Assembly (NCBI RefSeq): GCF_029428675.1
Contig: NZ_JAJNEL010000001.1
Span: forward strand, 992,001-1,056,000
Length of the DNA stretch: 64,000 bases
DNA from: Streptomyces sp. JH14
GTDB taxonomy: Bacteria > Actinomycetota > Actinomycetes > Streptomycetales > Streptomycetaceae
Direction of reading: 5' to 3'
The notes beneath the pieces are model-generated. The model was given only the letters and a program-made list of their open reading frames with translations, had not been told where the DNA came from and did no database searches. Each line of letters begins with the position of its first letter. Within the stretch, counting starts at the first letter, position 1. Shown here in pieces: positions 18,702 to 27,448 of the stretch. The position numbers and the translations under genes were made by a program.

Positions 18702-19547
18702 TCAGAGCAGCGCGGCGCGCGGGCCGTCGGGCTGTTCCATCCGGCGCTCCAGGATCTGCCGGGCGATCTCCGAGGATTCCGTCTCGGTGAGCTTCCGGAA
18801 GCCCTCGTCGGTGATGACGGTGACGATCGGGTAGATCCGCCGGGCCACGTCCGGACCGCCGGTCGCCGAGTCGTCGTCCGCGGCGTCGTACAACGCCTGG
18901 ACGACAAGGGTGAGCGCCTGCTCCTCCGTCAGGTCCTCGCGGTACAGCTTCTTCATCGAGCCGCGGGCGAAGATCGACCCGGAGCCGGTGGCCGCGTAGC
19001 CGACCTCCTCGGAGCGGCCGCCGGTGACGTCGTACGAGAAGATCCGGCCCTTCTCGCGGTCGAGGTCGAAGCCGGCGAAGAGCGGGACCACGGCAAGGCC
19101 CTGCATGGCCATGGCCAGATTGCTGCGGATCATCGTGGAGAGCCGGTTCGCCTTGCCCTCCAGGGAGAGCTGGGCGCCCTCGACCTTCTCGAAGTGCTCC
19201 AGCTCCAGCTGGAAGAGCTTCACCATCTCCACCGCGAGACCGGCCGTGCCCGCGATGCCCACCGCCGAGTACTCGTCGGCCGGGAAGACCTTCTCGATGT
19301 CACGCTGCGCGATCATGTTGCCCATCGTCGCGCGCCGGTCACCGGCGAGCACCACGCCGCCGGGGAACGTCGTGGCGACGATGGTCGTCCCGTGCGGCGC
19401 CTCGATGGCTCCCTGCAGGGGCGGCAGGTGCCGGTTGCCGGGAAGCATCTCGGGCGACTGCGCGGACAGGAAGTCCATGAACGAAGAGGATCCCGGCGTC
19501 AGGAAGGCAGCTGGTAGACGCCCGGTGCTACGAGTGTTGGCTTCCAC
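18702..19547 (-). CDS. prcB: 20S proteasome beta subunit PrcB
   Basis: Catalytic subunit of the 20S proteasome. The 281-residue precursor has a 53-residue propeptide ending HG, followed by the new N-terminal catalytic threonine ([11 protein letters not shown], Thr54). The Lys and Asp of the active site lie in GDRRATMG and the following strands. GTG at 19547 has GGAGGG about 6 bases upstream. The first 49 bases overlap the end of a degenerate endonuclease VII-like frame. Confidence 0.97.
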   Translation of the reverse strand: MEANTRSTGRLPAAFLTPGSSSFMDFLSAQSPEMLPGNRHLPPLQGAIEAPHGTTIVATTFPGGVVLAGDRRATMGNMIAQRDIEKVFPADEYSAVGIAGTAGLAVEMVKLFQLELEHFEKVEGAQLSLEGKANRLSTMIRSNLAMAMQGLAVVPLFAGFDLDREKGRIFSYDVTGGRSEEVGYAATGSGSIFARGSMKKLYREDLTEEQALTLVVQALYDAADDDSATGGPDVARRIYPIVTVITDEGFRKLTETESSEIARQILERRMEQPDGPRAALL

Positions 19548-19774
19548 GCGTTTCCCTCCAGGTAAGCGATGGCCCTGCGCAAGGTGTCAGGATCATCTCC
19601 CAACGTGCCGATGGCCGAATTGCAGTTGAAGCACAGTACGCCAGGGACCCTACCCGTCCCGTAGCCGTGATCCACATGAACTTCGGGGCAACCGCGGGCT
19701 CCGCGGTCCCGGTTGTGGCCGCGCGGTACGGGCCGCCTTCGCCCGTACCGCGCGCACCACCTCGCACCCCGTGT
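19499..19774 (-). pseudogene. Endonuclease VII-like frame, N-terminus missing
   Basis: A minus-strand frame open from just after the pup stop reads EVHVDHGYGTGRVPGVLCFNC, then [16 protein letters not shown] and ends overlapping prcB. This matches the C-terminal half of the phage T4 endonuclease VII family (VDHDH..RGVLCFNCN type), which in several actinobacteria lies between pup and prcB. No ATG, GTG, TTG or CTG precedes the VDH motif in frame, the N-terminal CxxC is absent, and the second catalytic-site His-Asp pair is changed to GY. Third-position GC is lower than in neighbours. Most likely a decayed gene. Confidence 0.5.
19720..19754 (-). terminator. 14-bp perfect hairpin between pup and prcB
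   Basis: CGCGCGGTACGGGC on one arm (plus-strand 19741-19754, read on the minus strand) pairs perfectly with 19720-19733 around a 7-base loop. It lies about 35 bases past the pup stop and 170 before the prcB start. It could end or attenuate the pup transcript or protect its 3' end after cleavage. Confidence 0.6.
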
Positions 19775-19780
19775 TCACAT

Positions 19781-19800
19781 GGGTGGACTACTGTCCACCC
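19781..19800 (-). terminator. Hairpin over the pup stop codon
   Basis: On the minus strand GGGTGGACAGTAGTCCACCC is a perfect 8-bp stem with a 4-base loop. The loop AGTA holds part of the final Gln codon and the UAG stop; the stem covers the two Gly codons and the bases after the stop. A role in termination, RNA stability or coupling is inferred only. Confidence 0.55.
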
Positions 19801-20006
19801 TTCTGAACGAAGGAACGCACAAAGTCCTCCGCGTTCTCTTCGAGCACGTCATCGATCTCGTCCAGAACCGAGTCGACATCGTCGCTCAGCTTCTCCTGCC
19901 GCTCCTTGAGGTCGTCGGCGGCCTGCGCGTCCTGCGCCTGCTCCTCGACCTCCTCGGTGGAGCGCGTCGCCTTCTGCTGTCCGCCGCCGGTGTCCTTGGT
20001 CGCCAT
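19788..20006 (-). CDS. pup: Prokaryotic ubiquitin-like protein Pup
   Basis: The 72-residue protein modifier begins MATKDTGGGQQKATR and is mostly disordered, with a coiled-coil recognition segment (about residues 20-55) that binds Arc/Mpa. It ends FVQKGGQ: the C-terminal Gln must be deamidated to Glu by Dop before ligation by PafA. ATG at 20006 is chosen over the in-frame GTG at 20015 because GGGGTGAG then lies just upstream. It follows dop by 120 bases. Confidence 0.97.
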   Translation of the reverse strand: MATKDTGGGQQKATRSTEEVEEQAQDAQAADDLKERQEKLSDDVDSVLDEIDDVLEENAEDFVRSFVQKGGQ

Positions 20007-20115
20007 GTAGCTCACCCCGCTCGGTTCGAAGCACTTGATCAGACCCTACCTACGAGGTCCGACATTGGCCCGGTAGTTCTCTCAACGCCCGGGGACCATC
20101 TCGATGATTCCCAGT

Positions 20116-20136
20116 CGGCGGCTGTTTCAGCCGCCG
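20116..20136 (-). terminator. Hairpin over the dop stop codon
   Basis: On the minus strand an 8-bp perfect stem (plus-strand arms 20116-20123 and 20129-20136) with a 5-base loop encloses the dop UGA stop. The arrangement mirrors the hairpin on the pup stop one gene later. It may limit read-through or stabilise the dop part of the message. Confidence 0.5.
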
Positions 20137-21638
20137 GACAGCACCCGTACGAGCTCTTCCGCCGTGCGGCAGCGGTCGAGGAGCTCCTTGACGTGGTTAC
20201 GGGTCCCGCGGAGGGGTTCCAGGGTCGGTACCCGCTGCAACGAGTCATGGCCCGGCAGATCGAAGATGACCGAGTCCCAGGAGGCTGCGGCGACGTCGTC
20301 CGCGTACTGTTCGAGACAGCGGCCGCGGAAGTACGCCCTCGTGTCCTCCGGGGGCTTCGTACGGGCCTGCTCGACCTCGTTCTCGTCCAGCAGGCGCTTC
20401 ATCTTCCCGCGGGCCGCCAGACGGTTGTAGAGGCCCTTCTCGGCCCTCACGTCGGCGTACTGCAGGTCCACCAGATGCAGCCGGGCCGCGTCCCAGTCCA
20501 GGCTGTCGCGGCGGCGGTAGCCCTCCATGAGCTCCCGCTTGGCGATCCAGTCGAGCTCGCCGGACAGGCTCATCGGATCGTTCTCCAGCCGGTTGAGGGT
20601 GTCCTCCCACCGGATCAGGATGTCCTTGGTCTGCTCGTCGGCGTCCGCCCCGTACCGCTCCTCGACGTACTTGCGGCCGAGCTCGAAGTACTCCATCTGG
20701 AGCTGCACCGCGGTGAGTGTCCGGCCGCTGCGGAGCGTGATCAGATGCTGCAGCGTGGGGTCGTGGGAGACGTGGTGCAGGGTACGCACCGGCTGGTCGA
20801 CGGCGAGGTCAACGTTGATGAAGCCGTCCTCGATCATCGACAGCACGAGCGCCGTGGTGCCGAGCTTCAGATAGGTGGAGATCTCCGACAGGTTCGCGTC
20901 GCCGATGATCACATGGAGGCGGCGGTACTTCTCGGCGTCGGAGTGGGGCTCGTCGCGGGTGTTGATGATGGGGCGCTTGAGTGTGGTCTCGAGGCCGACC
21001 TCGACCTCGAAATAGTCCGCGCGCTGGCTGATCTGGAAGCCGTGCTCATGGCCGTCCTGGCCGATCCCGACGCGGCCGGCGCCGGTGACGACCTGGCGGG
21101 ACACGAAGAACGGGGTCAGGTGCCGCACGATGTCGGAGAACGGGGTCTCCCGCTTCATCAGGTAGTTCTCGTGCGTGCCGTAGGAGGCGCCCTTGTTGTC
21201 GGTGTTGTTCTTGTAGAGGTGGATCGGCTGGGCGCCGGGGAGCTGGGCCGCGCGTTCGGCGGCCTCGGCCATGATGCGTTCGCCGGCCTTGTCCCAGAGG
21301 ACGGCGTCCCGCGGGTTGGTGATCTCCGGCGAGCTGTACTCGGGGTGCGCATGGTCGACGTAGAGCCGGGCACCGTTGGTGAGGATGACGTTGGCGAGGC
21401 CGATGTCCTCGTCGGTCAGCTGGCTGGCGTCGGCGGTCTCGCGGGCGAGGTCGAAGCCTCGCGCGTCTCGCAGCGGATTCTCCTCCTCGAAGTCCCAGCG
21501 AGCGCGTCGCGCCCGGTGCATCGCCGCCGCGTAGGCGTTGACGATCTGGGACGAGGTGAGCATGGCATTGGCGTTGGGGTGGCCGGGCACGGAGATCCCG
21601 TACTCCGTCTCGATGCCCATTACTCGCCGTACGGTCAT
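20127..21638 (-). CDS. dop: Depupylase and Pup deamidase Dop
   Basis: Converts the C-terminal Gln of Pup to Glu and removes Pup from substrates. The 503-residue protein is the PafA paralogue with ATP-binding N-terminus [13 protein letters not shown], an inserted Dop loop near residues 40-60 ([22 protein letters not shown]), and the [15 protein letters not shown] and [13 protein letters not shown] blocks. The ATG has AAGGAGGG about 6 bases upstream. It lies between arc and pup on the same strand. Confidence 0.97.
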   Translation of the reverse strand: MTVRRVMGIETEYGISVPGHPNANAMLTSSQIVNAYAAAMHRARRARWDFEEENPLRDARGFDLARETADASQLTDEDIGLANVILTNGARLYVDHAHPEYSSPEITNPRDAVLWDKAGERIMAEAAERAAQLPGAQPIHLYKNNTDNKGASYGTHENYLMKRETPFSDIVRHLTPFFVSRQVVTGAGRVGIGQDGHEHGFQISQRADYFEVEVGLETTLKRPIINTRDEPHSDAEKYRRLHVIIGDANLSEISTYLKLGTTALVLSMIEDGFINVDLAVDQPVRTLHHVSHDPTLQHLITLRSGRTLTAVQLQMEYFELGRKYVEERYGADADEQTKDILIRWEDTLNRLENDPMSLSGELDWIAKRELMEGYRRRDSLDWDAARLHLVDLQYADVRAEKGLYNRLAARGKMKRLLDENEVEQARTKPPEDTRAYFRGRCLEQYADDVAAASWDSVIFDLPGHDSLQRVPTLEPLRGTRNHVKELLDRCRTAEELVRVLSGG

Positions 21639-21829
21639 GCGGCCCTCCTTGCCCGGCGGCGTTCCCTTCCGGGATCGGCGCTCAAGTACCGCTGCTTGTC
21701 CGGTGCGTGTGCGGTGCCCGCCCCCGCACTGCGCGACTGGGCGGTACGGAAGAGCCTAGAGCGCCTCTGCGCTGGTGGGGAGATCAATTACGTCATTGCT
21801 CCGGTGTCGTGGGAGCTGTCCGGAAAGCA

Positions 21830-21867
21830 ACCGGCTGCGGATGCCCGGCCGGGCATCCGCAGCCGGT
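21830..21867 (-). terminator. 18-bp terminator hairpin after arc
   Basis: An 18-bp perfect inverted repeat (21830-21847 and 21850-21867) with effectively a short GC loop lies 8 bases past the arc stop on the minus strand. It separates arc from dop, which therefore likely has its own promoter in the 230-base gap. Confidence 0.8.
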
Positions 21868-21874
21868 CTGCGTT

Positions 21875-23641
21875 CTACAGGTACTGCCCGGTGTTTGCCA
21901 CCGTGTCGATGGAGCGACCGGTGTCTGCGCCCTGTTTTCCGGTGACGAGCGTGCGGATGAAGACGATCCGCTCGCCCTTCTTTCCGGAGATCCTGGCCCA
22001 GTCGTCGGGGTTCGTGGTGTTGGGAAGGTCCTCGTTCTCCTTGAACTCGTCCACGCATGCCTGGAGGAGATGGGAGACGCGAAGGCCCTTCTGGCCCTGG
22101 TCGAGGAAGGCCTTGATGGCCATCTTCTTGGCCCGATCGACGATGTTCTGGATCATCGCGCCGGAGTTGAAGTCCTTGAAGTACAGGACTTCCTTGTCGC
22201 CGTTGGCGTACGTGACTTCGAGGAAGCGGTTCTCCTCGGACTCGGTGTACATCCGCTCGACGACGGACTGGATCATCGCGTGCGCCGCAGCTTCCTTGGA
22301 GCCGGAGTGTTCGGAGAGGTCGTCCGCGTGCAGAGGCAGCGAGGCCGTGAGGTACTTCGCGAAGATGTCCCTGGCGGCCTCCGCGTCCGGACGCTCGATC
22401 TTGATCTTCACATCGAGGCGGCCGGGGCGCAGGATCGCGGGGTCGATCATGTCCTCGCGGTTGGAGGCGCCGATCACGATGACGTTCTCCAGGCCCTCCA
22501 CACCGTCGATCTCGGCGAGCAGCTGCGGGACGATGGTGTTCTCCACGTCCGAACTGACGCCGGATCCGCGGGTGCGGAAGAGGGACTCCATCTCGTCGAA
22601 GAAGACGATGACGGGGGTGCCCTCGCTCGCCTTCTCCCGGGCACGCTGGAAGACGAGGCGGATGTGCCGCTCGGTCTCACCGACGTACTTGTTGAGGAGC
22701 TCGGGGCCCTTGATGTTGAGGAAGTAGCTCTTGCCGGCCGGCTGCCCGGTGACCTCGGCGACCTTCTTGGCCAGGGAGTTGGCGACGGCCTTGGCGATGA
22801 GGGTCTTGCCGCATCCGGGCGGACCGTAGAGCAGGATGCCCTTCGGCGGCCGCAGCTCGTGCTCCTTGAAGAGGTCGGGGTGGAGGTAGGGGAGCTCGAC
22901 CGCGTCCCGGATCAGTTCGATCTGCTCTCCCAGACCGCCGATCTTGTCGTAGTCGATGTCCGGCACCTCTTCGAGGACGAGCTCCTCGACCTCGCTCTTC
23001 GGCACCACTTCGTAGACATAGCCGGACCTGGGTTCGAGCAGCAGCGCGTCGCCGGGCCGGATGTTGATGTCGAGGAGCGGTTCGGCGAGCCGTACCACCC
23101 GTTCCTCGTCCGTGTGCCCGAGAACCAGGGCCCGCTCGCCGTCCTCGAGGATCTCTTTGAGGGTGACGATGTCCCCTGCCCGCTCGAATTCCATGGCTTC
23201 GACCACGTTGAGCGCTTCGTTGAGCATGACCTCCTGGCCGCGCCGGAGGTCGTCCAGCTCGACACTGGGACTGACGTTCACCCGGAGCTTGCGGCCCCCG
23301 GTGAAGATGTCACAGGTGCCGTCCTCGTTGCCCTGCAGGAAGACTCCGAAGCCGGCCGGCGGCTGTGCGAGCCGGTCGACCTCCTCCTTGAGGGCCACGA
23401 TCTGGTCGCGGGCCTCGCGCAGGGTGTTGGCGAGCCGCTCGTTCTGTGCCGATACGCCTGCGAGGTTGGTCTGCAACTCGACGATCCGCTCTTCGAGAAT
23501 CCTCGTATGGCGCGGAGAGTCGGCGAGCTTACGTCGCAGGACGGCGATTTCCTGCTCGAGATAGGCGACCTGGCCGGCGGGGTCTTCGGACCCCCGCCCG
23601 GGCCGGATGCCGCGGTTGATGTCGTCGTCGTGGGCTGCCAC
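21875..23641 (-). CDS. arc: Proteasomal AAA ATPase Arc/Mpa
   Basis: Hexameric unfoldase that captures pupylated proteins and feeds them to the 20S proteasome. The 588-residue protein has an N-terminal coiled coil (about residues 20-80), two OB folds (about 95-230), an AAA domain with Walker A GPPGCGKT and Walker [11 protein letters not shown], and ends GQYL, the C-terminal motif (QYL) that opens the proteasome gate. GTG at 23641 has GGAGGAGGTGAGG upstream. It is divergent from a ferredoxin gene. Confidence 0.97.
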   Translation of the reverse strand: MAAHDDDINRGIRPGRGSEDPAGQVAYLEQEIAVLRRKLADSPRHTRILEERIVELQTNLAGVSAQNERLANTLREARDQIVALKEEVDRLAQPPAGFGVFLQGNEDGTCDIFTGGRKLRVNVSPSVELDDLRRGQEVMLNEALNVVEAMEFERAGDIVTLKEILEDGERALVLGHTDEERVVRLAEPLLDINIRPGDALLLEPRSGYVYEVVPKSEVEELVLEEVPDIDYDKIGGLGEQIELIRDAVELPYLHPDLFKEHELRPPKGILLYGPPGCGKTLIAKAVANSLAKKVAEVTGQPAGKSYFLNIKGPELLNKYVGETERHIRLVFQRAREKASEGTPVIVFFDEMESLFRTRGSGVSSDVENTIVPQLLAEIDGVEGLENVIVIGASNREDMIDPAILRPGRLDVKIKIERPDAEAARDIFAKYLTASLPLHADDLSEHSGSKEAAAHAMIQSVVERMYTESEENRFLEVTYANGDKEVLYFKDFNSGAMIQNIVDRAKKMAIKAFLDQGQKGLRVSHLLQACVDEFKENEDLPNTTNPDDWARISGKKGERIVFIRTLVTGKQGADTGRSIDTVANTGQYL

Positions 23642-23882
23642 GGTCCTCACCTCCTCCAAGGGGAGCTGGACGCTTCCTGACCCTACCTGGGTGGGTGATG
23701 ATTGAAACCCCTAGATCACAAAGACTCCGGAGTGTGTCCGATCTTCACCCTTGCGCTCTCCCTCACGCCAGGGGAATACCCACCCTTCAACATCGGAAAG
23801 CGGCCGGTTGTATCGTCGAACCGTTCAACACCCGTCAGGGCTGGCCATTTTTGGTTCGGATACGCAGGGAACGGCAGGAGAA

Positions 23883-24194
23883 ATGACCGTGCAGCAGGAC
23901 ACTCCGACCGGGGGCGATGCACAGGATCTCGAGGTCTGGATCGACCAGGACCTCTGCACGGGAGACGGCATCTGTGTGCAGTACGCACCTGAGGTCTTCG
24001 AGCTGGACATCGACGGTCTTGCCTATGTGAAGAGCAGCGCGGACGAACTGCTGCAGGACAAGGGAGCGACGACACCGGTACCGCTGCCGCTCCTCCAGGA
24101 TGTGGTCGACTCGGCGAAGGAGTGCCCCGGCGACTGTATTCATGTACGACGCGTTTCGGACAGGGTCGAGATCTACGGCCCCGAGGCCGCCTGA
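23883..24194 (+). CDS. Small 3Fe-4S/4Fe-4S ferredoxin
   Basis: The 103-residue protein has the single-cluster ferredoxin pattern: CTGDGIC near residue 25-31 (Cys-x5-Cys), APEVFELD, and CPGDCI near the C-terminus. It could pass electrons to a P450 or another redox enzyme, but none lies beside it. The ATG at 23883 has GGCAGGAG just upstream; longer in-frame starts lack a site. It is divergent from arc, sharing a 240-base promoter region. Partner unknown. Confidence 0.9.
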   Translation: MTVQQDTPTGGDAQDLEVWIDQDLCTGDGICVQYAPEVFELDIDGLAYVKSSADELLQDKGATTPVPLPLLQDVVDSAKECPGDCIHVRRVSDRVEIYGPEAA

Positions 24195-24233
24195 TCCCGC
24201 CGGTCCGGCCGGCCGGCTGCAACGAGTGACCGG

Positions 24234-24815
24234 TCAGATACTGTTCGCACCGCTCTGCCCGGCACGGACGAAGGCGCCGTTCCGCCACTGCCAGGTGACC
24301 TTCTCCTGCTGGTCGGGGCAGCAGCGCGGAACATCGGCCGAGGAGTAGCCGAGGAGCGTGGCGGAGATGATCCCGTCACGCACGGTGAGGTCGTCGACGC
24401 TCACTTTCCGGGCGGGGTCCACCAGGGTCGCGACGACCCGGGGTGCGGCCCCGCTTCCTTGTGTGAGGACGTAGACGCCGCTCGGGGGGGTACCGGATCC
24501 GGCATCGCAGTGGACCACCGCGACGGTCTCGGGCCGGCCGTCGCCGTCGAGGTCGCCGGGCGCCTGGTCGGCGACGGTGCTGTCGACCGTCCCGCACTCC
24601 AGGGGGAAGGTCGCGCGGGCCGGATCGGGGGCGGCGGCAGGTGCGGTGCCGTGCTCCGCGGTCGTGCGGTGGGAGGTCGAGGCCGAGGCGGTGGCGGCGT
24701 CGGGCTGGAGCATGCCCGCTGCGGCGATGACGGCGGCCATGGCGGTCGCGGTGGCCAGCCAGTGCATCGGCGTGGTGTCGGTGTGCGCGAGGTCCGGGAG
24801 GTCGGAGGTCTGCAC
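24234..24815 (-). CDS. Secreted or membrane-tethered protein with calcium-loop motif
   Basis: A 193-residue protein that starts with a short cytoplasmic-like segment, then a hydrophobic helix (about residues 15-35: MHWLATATAMAAVIAAAG), then an Ala/Thr/Ser-rich linker, and an outer domain containing GDLDGDGRPETVAVVHC, a DxDxDG calcium-loop as in FG-GAP and dockerin-like repeats, and Cys residues near the end (CCPDQQEK). GTG at 24815 has AGGAGA about 8 bases upstream. I recognise no family. The gene lies downstream of trmI, past a strong hairpin, so it is probably transcribed separately. Confidence 0.65.
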   Translation of the reverse strand: MQTSDLPDLAHTDTTPMHWLATATAMAAVIAAAGMLQPDAATASASTSHRTTAEHGTAPAAAPDPARATFPLECGTVDSTVADQAPGDLDGDGRPETVAVVHCDAGSGTPPSGVYVLTQGSGAAPRVVATLVDPARKVSVDDLTVRDGIISATLLGYSSADVPRCCPDQQEKVTWQWRNGAFVRAGQSGANSI

Positions 24816-25006
24816 GCGGGATGTCTCCTGTGGTTCCTGTGGTTCGGCGATGCCCGTGGACGGCGGGACCGGTGGGGCGTCGGCCGTGGGTGGGGGTGGC
24901 CAGCATCGTGCCACACCTCACAGGACAGCGGAACGGTGGGGTGGGTACGGATCCCACTCCGGGCCGGCGGTCCCCGTGCCGGCGGCGTCCGGACCCGCAA
25001 CGAAAT

Positions 25007-25057
25007 GGCGCCGCCGCCGAGTTCCCGGGTCGGTCCGTGGAACTCGGCGGCGGCGCC
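25007..25057 (-). terminator. 19-bp terminator hairpin after trmI
   Basis: A 19-bp perfect inverted repeat (25007-25025 and 25039-25057) with a 13-base loop stands 16 bases past the tRNA methyltransferase stop. It is the strongest hairpin in the spacer and a clear intrinsic-type terminator. Confidence 0.85.
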
Positions 25058-25073
25058 GGTGCGTTGTGCGGGA

Positions 25074-25979
25074 TCAGCCGCGGGACGAGCCGCTCTGGCT
25101 GCCGGGACCGTCGTAGTCCTCGCCGTAGGCGCCCTTGGCGGGCCGGCGGCGGCGCAGCGGGGCCTCCACACCGTCCGCGAGGCGGCGTGCGGTCACGAGG
25201 AAGCCGGTGTGACCGATCATCCGGTGGTCCGGGCGCACGGCCAGGCCCTCGACGTGCCAGTTGCGGATCATCGACTCCCAGGGCTGCGGTTCGGCGAAGC
25301 AGCCCATCTCGCGGATGGACTCGACGGTCCGTGCGAGCTGGGTGGTGGTCGCGACGTACGCGCAGAGGATGCCGCCGGGCACGAGCGCCTTGGCGACTGC
25401 GTCCAGGCACTCCCAGGGGGCGAGCATGTCGAGGATGACGCGGTCGACGTCGGTGTCGGAGAGGTTGTCCTGGAGGTCACCGACGGTGAGCTGCCAGGCC
25501 GGGTGCGGTTCGCCGAAGTAGCGCTCGACGTTCTGCTGGGCGATCTCGGCGAAGTCCTCGCGGCGCTCGTACGAGTGCAGCATGCCCTGGTCGCCGATGG
25601 CGCGGAGCAGGAAGGTGGAGAGCGAGCCGGAACCGACACCGGCCTCCACGACGCGGGCGCCGGGGAAGATGTCGGCGAACGCCAGGATCTGCCCCGCGTC
25701 CTTGGGGTAGACCACGGCGGCGCCGCGGGGCATGGACAGGACGTAGTCGGGGAGCAAGGGGCGCAGCGCGAGGTAGGCGACGTTTCCCGTGGTTCGGACC
25801 ACACTGCCCTCGGGCGCACCGATCAGCTCGTCGTGCGGGAAAGAACCCTTGTGGGTGTGGAAGTTCTTTCCGGCTTCGAGCGTGAAGGTGTAGTGGCGTC
25901 CCTTGGGGTCGGTGAGCTGGACCTGGTCCCCGACCTTGAAGGGCCCGCGTCGGCGGGCGGCACCGGTCGGTTCAGACAT
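25074..25979 (-). CDS. trmI: tRNA (adenine-58-N1)-methyltransferase TrmI
   Basis: Methylates A58 in the T-loop of tRNAs with S-adenosylmethionine. The 301-residue protein has a small N-terminal beta domain (about 1-75) and a Rossmann methyltransferase domain with motif I VVEAGVGSGSLSTFLL near residues 109-124, and the motif IV region VDRVILDMLAPWECLDA near 180-195. This gene is conserved next to the mpa/arc locus in actinobacteria. Confidence 0.94.
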   Translation of the reverse strand: MSEPTGAARRRGPFKVGDQVQLTDPKGRHYTFTLEAGKNFHTHKGSFPHDELIGAPEGSVVRTTGNVAYLALRPLLPDYVLSMPRGAAVVYPKDAGQILAFADIFPGARVVEAGVGSGSLSTFLLRAIGDQGMLHSYERREDFAEIAQQNVERYFGEPHPAWQLTVGDLQDNLSDTDVDRVILDMLAPWECLDAVAKALVPGGILCAYVATTTQLARTVESIREMGCFAEPQPWESMIRNWHVEGLAVRPDHRMIGHTGFLVTARRLADGVEAPLRRRRPAKGAYGEDYDGPGSQSGSSRG

Positions 25980-26044
25980 GTGACCAGCGTACCGGTGTTT
26001 CCCGGGGCTCCGACCGCCCGCCCGGACGGCCTCCGGCGGCGCTC

Positions 26045-26088
26045 GTCCGGATCATGCCGGGCTCGCCCCGGTCCAGCCTGATCCGGAC
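26045..26088 (-). terminator. Hairpin downstream of the site-2 protease gene
   Basis: GTCCGGATCA at 26045-26054 pairs perfectly with 26079-26088, and an inner CCGGG/CCCGG stem extends the structure. It starts 10 bases past the protease stop and ahead of trmI on the minus strand. Confidence 0.7.
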
Positions 26089-26098
26089 GGGACAGCCC

Positions 26099-27343
26099 TC
26101 AGGCCGCGGGACGGGCCATCGCGGCGACGAAGGCGCGTTCGACGTCGGCGGTGGACAGGACACCGTAGATCTCGCCGGTCTCCTCCAGGACGAGGTATTC
26201 GGTGGCGGGGCTGCTCCTGAGAGTGTCCAGAAGCGTCTCGCCGGACAGCTCGGCGGAGATCCTCATGCCGTCGGTGAGGTCCTGGGCGAGGGAACCGACC
26301 GCGACCCAGGGGCGGCGGTGTTCGGGGACGGAGACGATGGCGGTCTCCCGGACGACGGCCTTCGGGTCGCCGTGCCCGTCGACGACGACGAGGGCGCGGG
26401 CGCCGGCCTCGTTGGCGCGGCGCAGTGCTTCGGAGAGCGGGGTGTCGGCCTCGACGGGGACGGCTCGCCGGGTGAGGGTGCGGGCGCGCAGCTCGGGGAG
26501 GTGTTCGCGCAGCCGGGCCATGCGCAGGCTGTTGCCGGCCCCCGTCCAGATGATGGCGCAGAGGATCGCGGCAAGGAGGGCGTCGGTGACGGTGTCCATG
26601 CCGCTGATCTCGTCGGTGTTGTTCCCGAATCCCCCGGTGTGGGTGAGGAGCGGGAGTCCGATGAGGACGCTGACGGCGAGGGCGCGGCCGACCCAGGCCG
26701 CGGCGACGGTGCCGCTCATGGGGCGTCCGGTGATCTTCCAGACGACGGCGCGGAGCATGCGGCCGCCGTCGAGCGGCAGTCCCGGCAGCAGGTTGAAGGC
26801 GGCGACGATCAGGTTGGAGATCATCAGGCCGGCGAGCAGGACACCGGGGACGGTGCCGGGTTCGACGAACTTCATGCCGACGTAGAAGACGCCGGCGAGG
26901 ACCAGCGAGAGCAGCGGGCCGACGAAGGCGAGGACGAATTCGCGGCCGGGGGTCTCGGACTCCTTCTCGATCTCGGAGACACCGCCGAAGAACTGCAGCT
27001 GGATGCGGCGCACGGGGAGCTTGTAGCGCAGTGCCACCACGGTGTGGGCGAGTTCGTGGACGAGTACGGAGGCGTAGAACGCGATCGCGAAGAAGAGGGA
27101 GACCAGATAGCGGGCCCCGCCGAGCTCGGGCAGCACCCGGTCGAGCTGGCCGCCGAAGACCCAGGTGATGAGAGCCGCGACGAGGAACCAGCTGGGTGCG
27201 ACGTACACCGGCACACCGAAGGGCCGGCCCATCAGCAGGCCGCCGCCCGGCTCCCGGGGGCGCTGCGGTTTGCCGTTCTCGGGCGCGGGGCCGGTTCCCC
27301 CGGCGCCGGGCTGCGGCTGCCCGCTGTCGCCGCTCTCGTCCAC
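26099..27343 (-). CDS. Site-2-type (M50) intramembrane metalloprotease with CBS pair
   Basis: The 414-residue membrane protein cuts other membrane proteins within or near the bilayer. It has the zinc motif HELAH (from SVLVHELAHTVVAL), the second metal-binding NLLPGLPLDGGRML motif, about six hydrophobic segments, and a C-terminal pair of CBS domains (from about residue 230 on) that may bind a nucleotide. The N-terminal 45 residues are polar and Pro/Gly-rich. GTG at 27343 is preferred, with AAGGGA close upstream; an ATG at 27379 has no site. It is divergent from a RecB-like gene. Confidence 0.9.
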   Translation of the reverse strand: MDESGDSGQPQPGAGGTGPAPENGKPQRPREPGGGLLMGRPFGVPVYVAPSWFLVAALITWVFGGQLDRVLPELGGARYLVSLFFAIAFYASVLVHELAHTVVALRYKLPVRRIQLQFFGGVSEIEKESETPGREFVLAFVGPLLSLVLAGVFYVGMKFVEPGTVPGVLLAGLMISNLIVAAFNLLPGLPLDGGRMLRAVVWKITGRPMSGTVAAAWVGRALAVSVLIGLPLLTHTGGFGNNTDEISGMDTVTDALLAAILCAIIWTGAGNSLRMARLREHLPELRARTLTRRAVPVEADTPLSEALRRANEAGARALVVVDGHGDPKAVVRETAIVSVPEHRRPWVAVGSLAQDLTDGMRISAELSGETLLDTLRSSPATEYLVLEETGEIYGVLSTADVERAFVAAMARPAA

Positions 27344-27448
27344 GGGGTCCCTTCGGTCGGTGCCGTCCGGCACGATCATGCAGTGTGCGAGGGTCTGTGG
27401 TCGATGGTATGCCGCGGAGTGTCAGTGGGGGGCCGTAGGGTCTTCGTC

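Noticed and set aside
19528..19767. 79-codon minus-strand frame between prcB and pup
   Set aside because: Another frame of the same strand reads the endonuclease VII-like motifs, so this one is a shadow.
19713..22727. Long plus-strand open frame across pup, dop and arc
   Set aside because: Antisense shadow of well-identified minus-strand genes.
23751..23882. N-terminal extension of the ferredoxin to an upstream ATG
   Set aside because: The ATG at 23883 has a strong ribosome site and yields the usual ferredoxin length.
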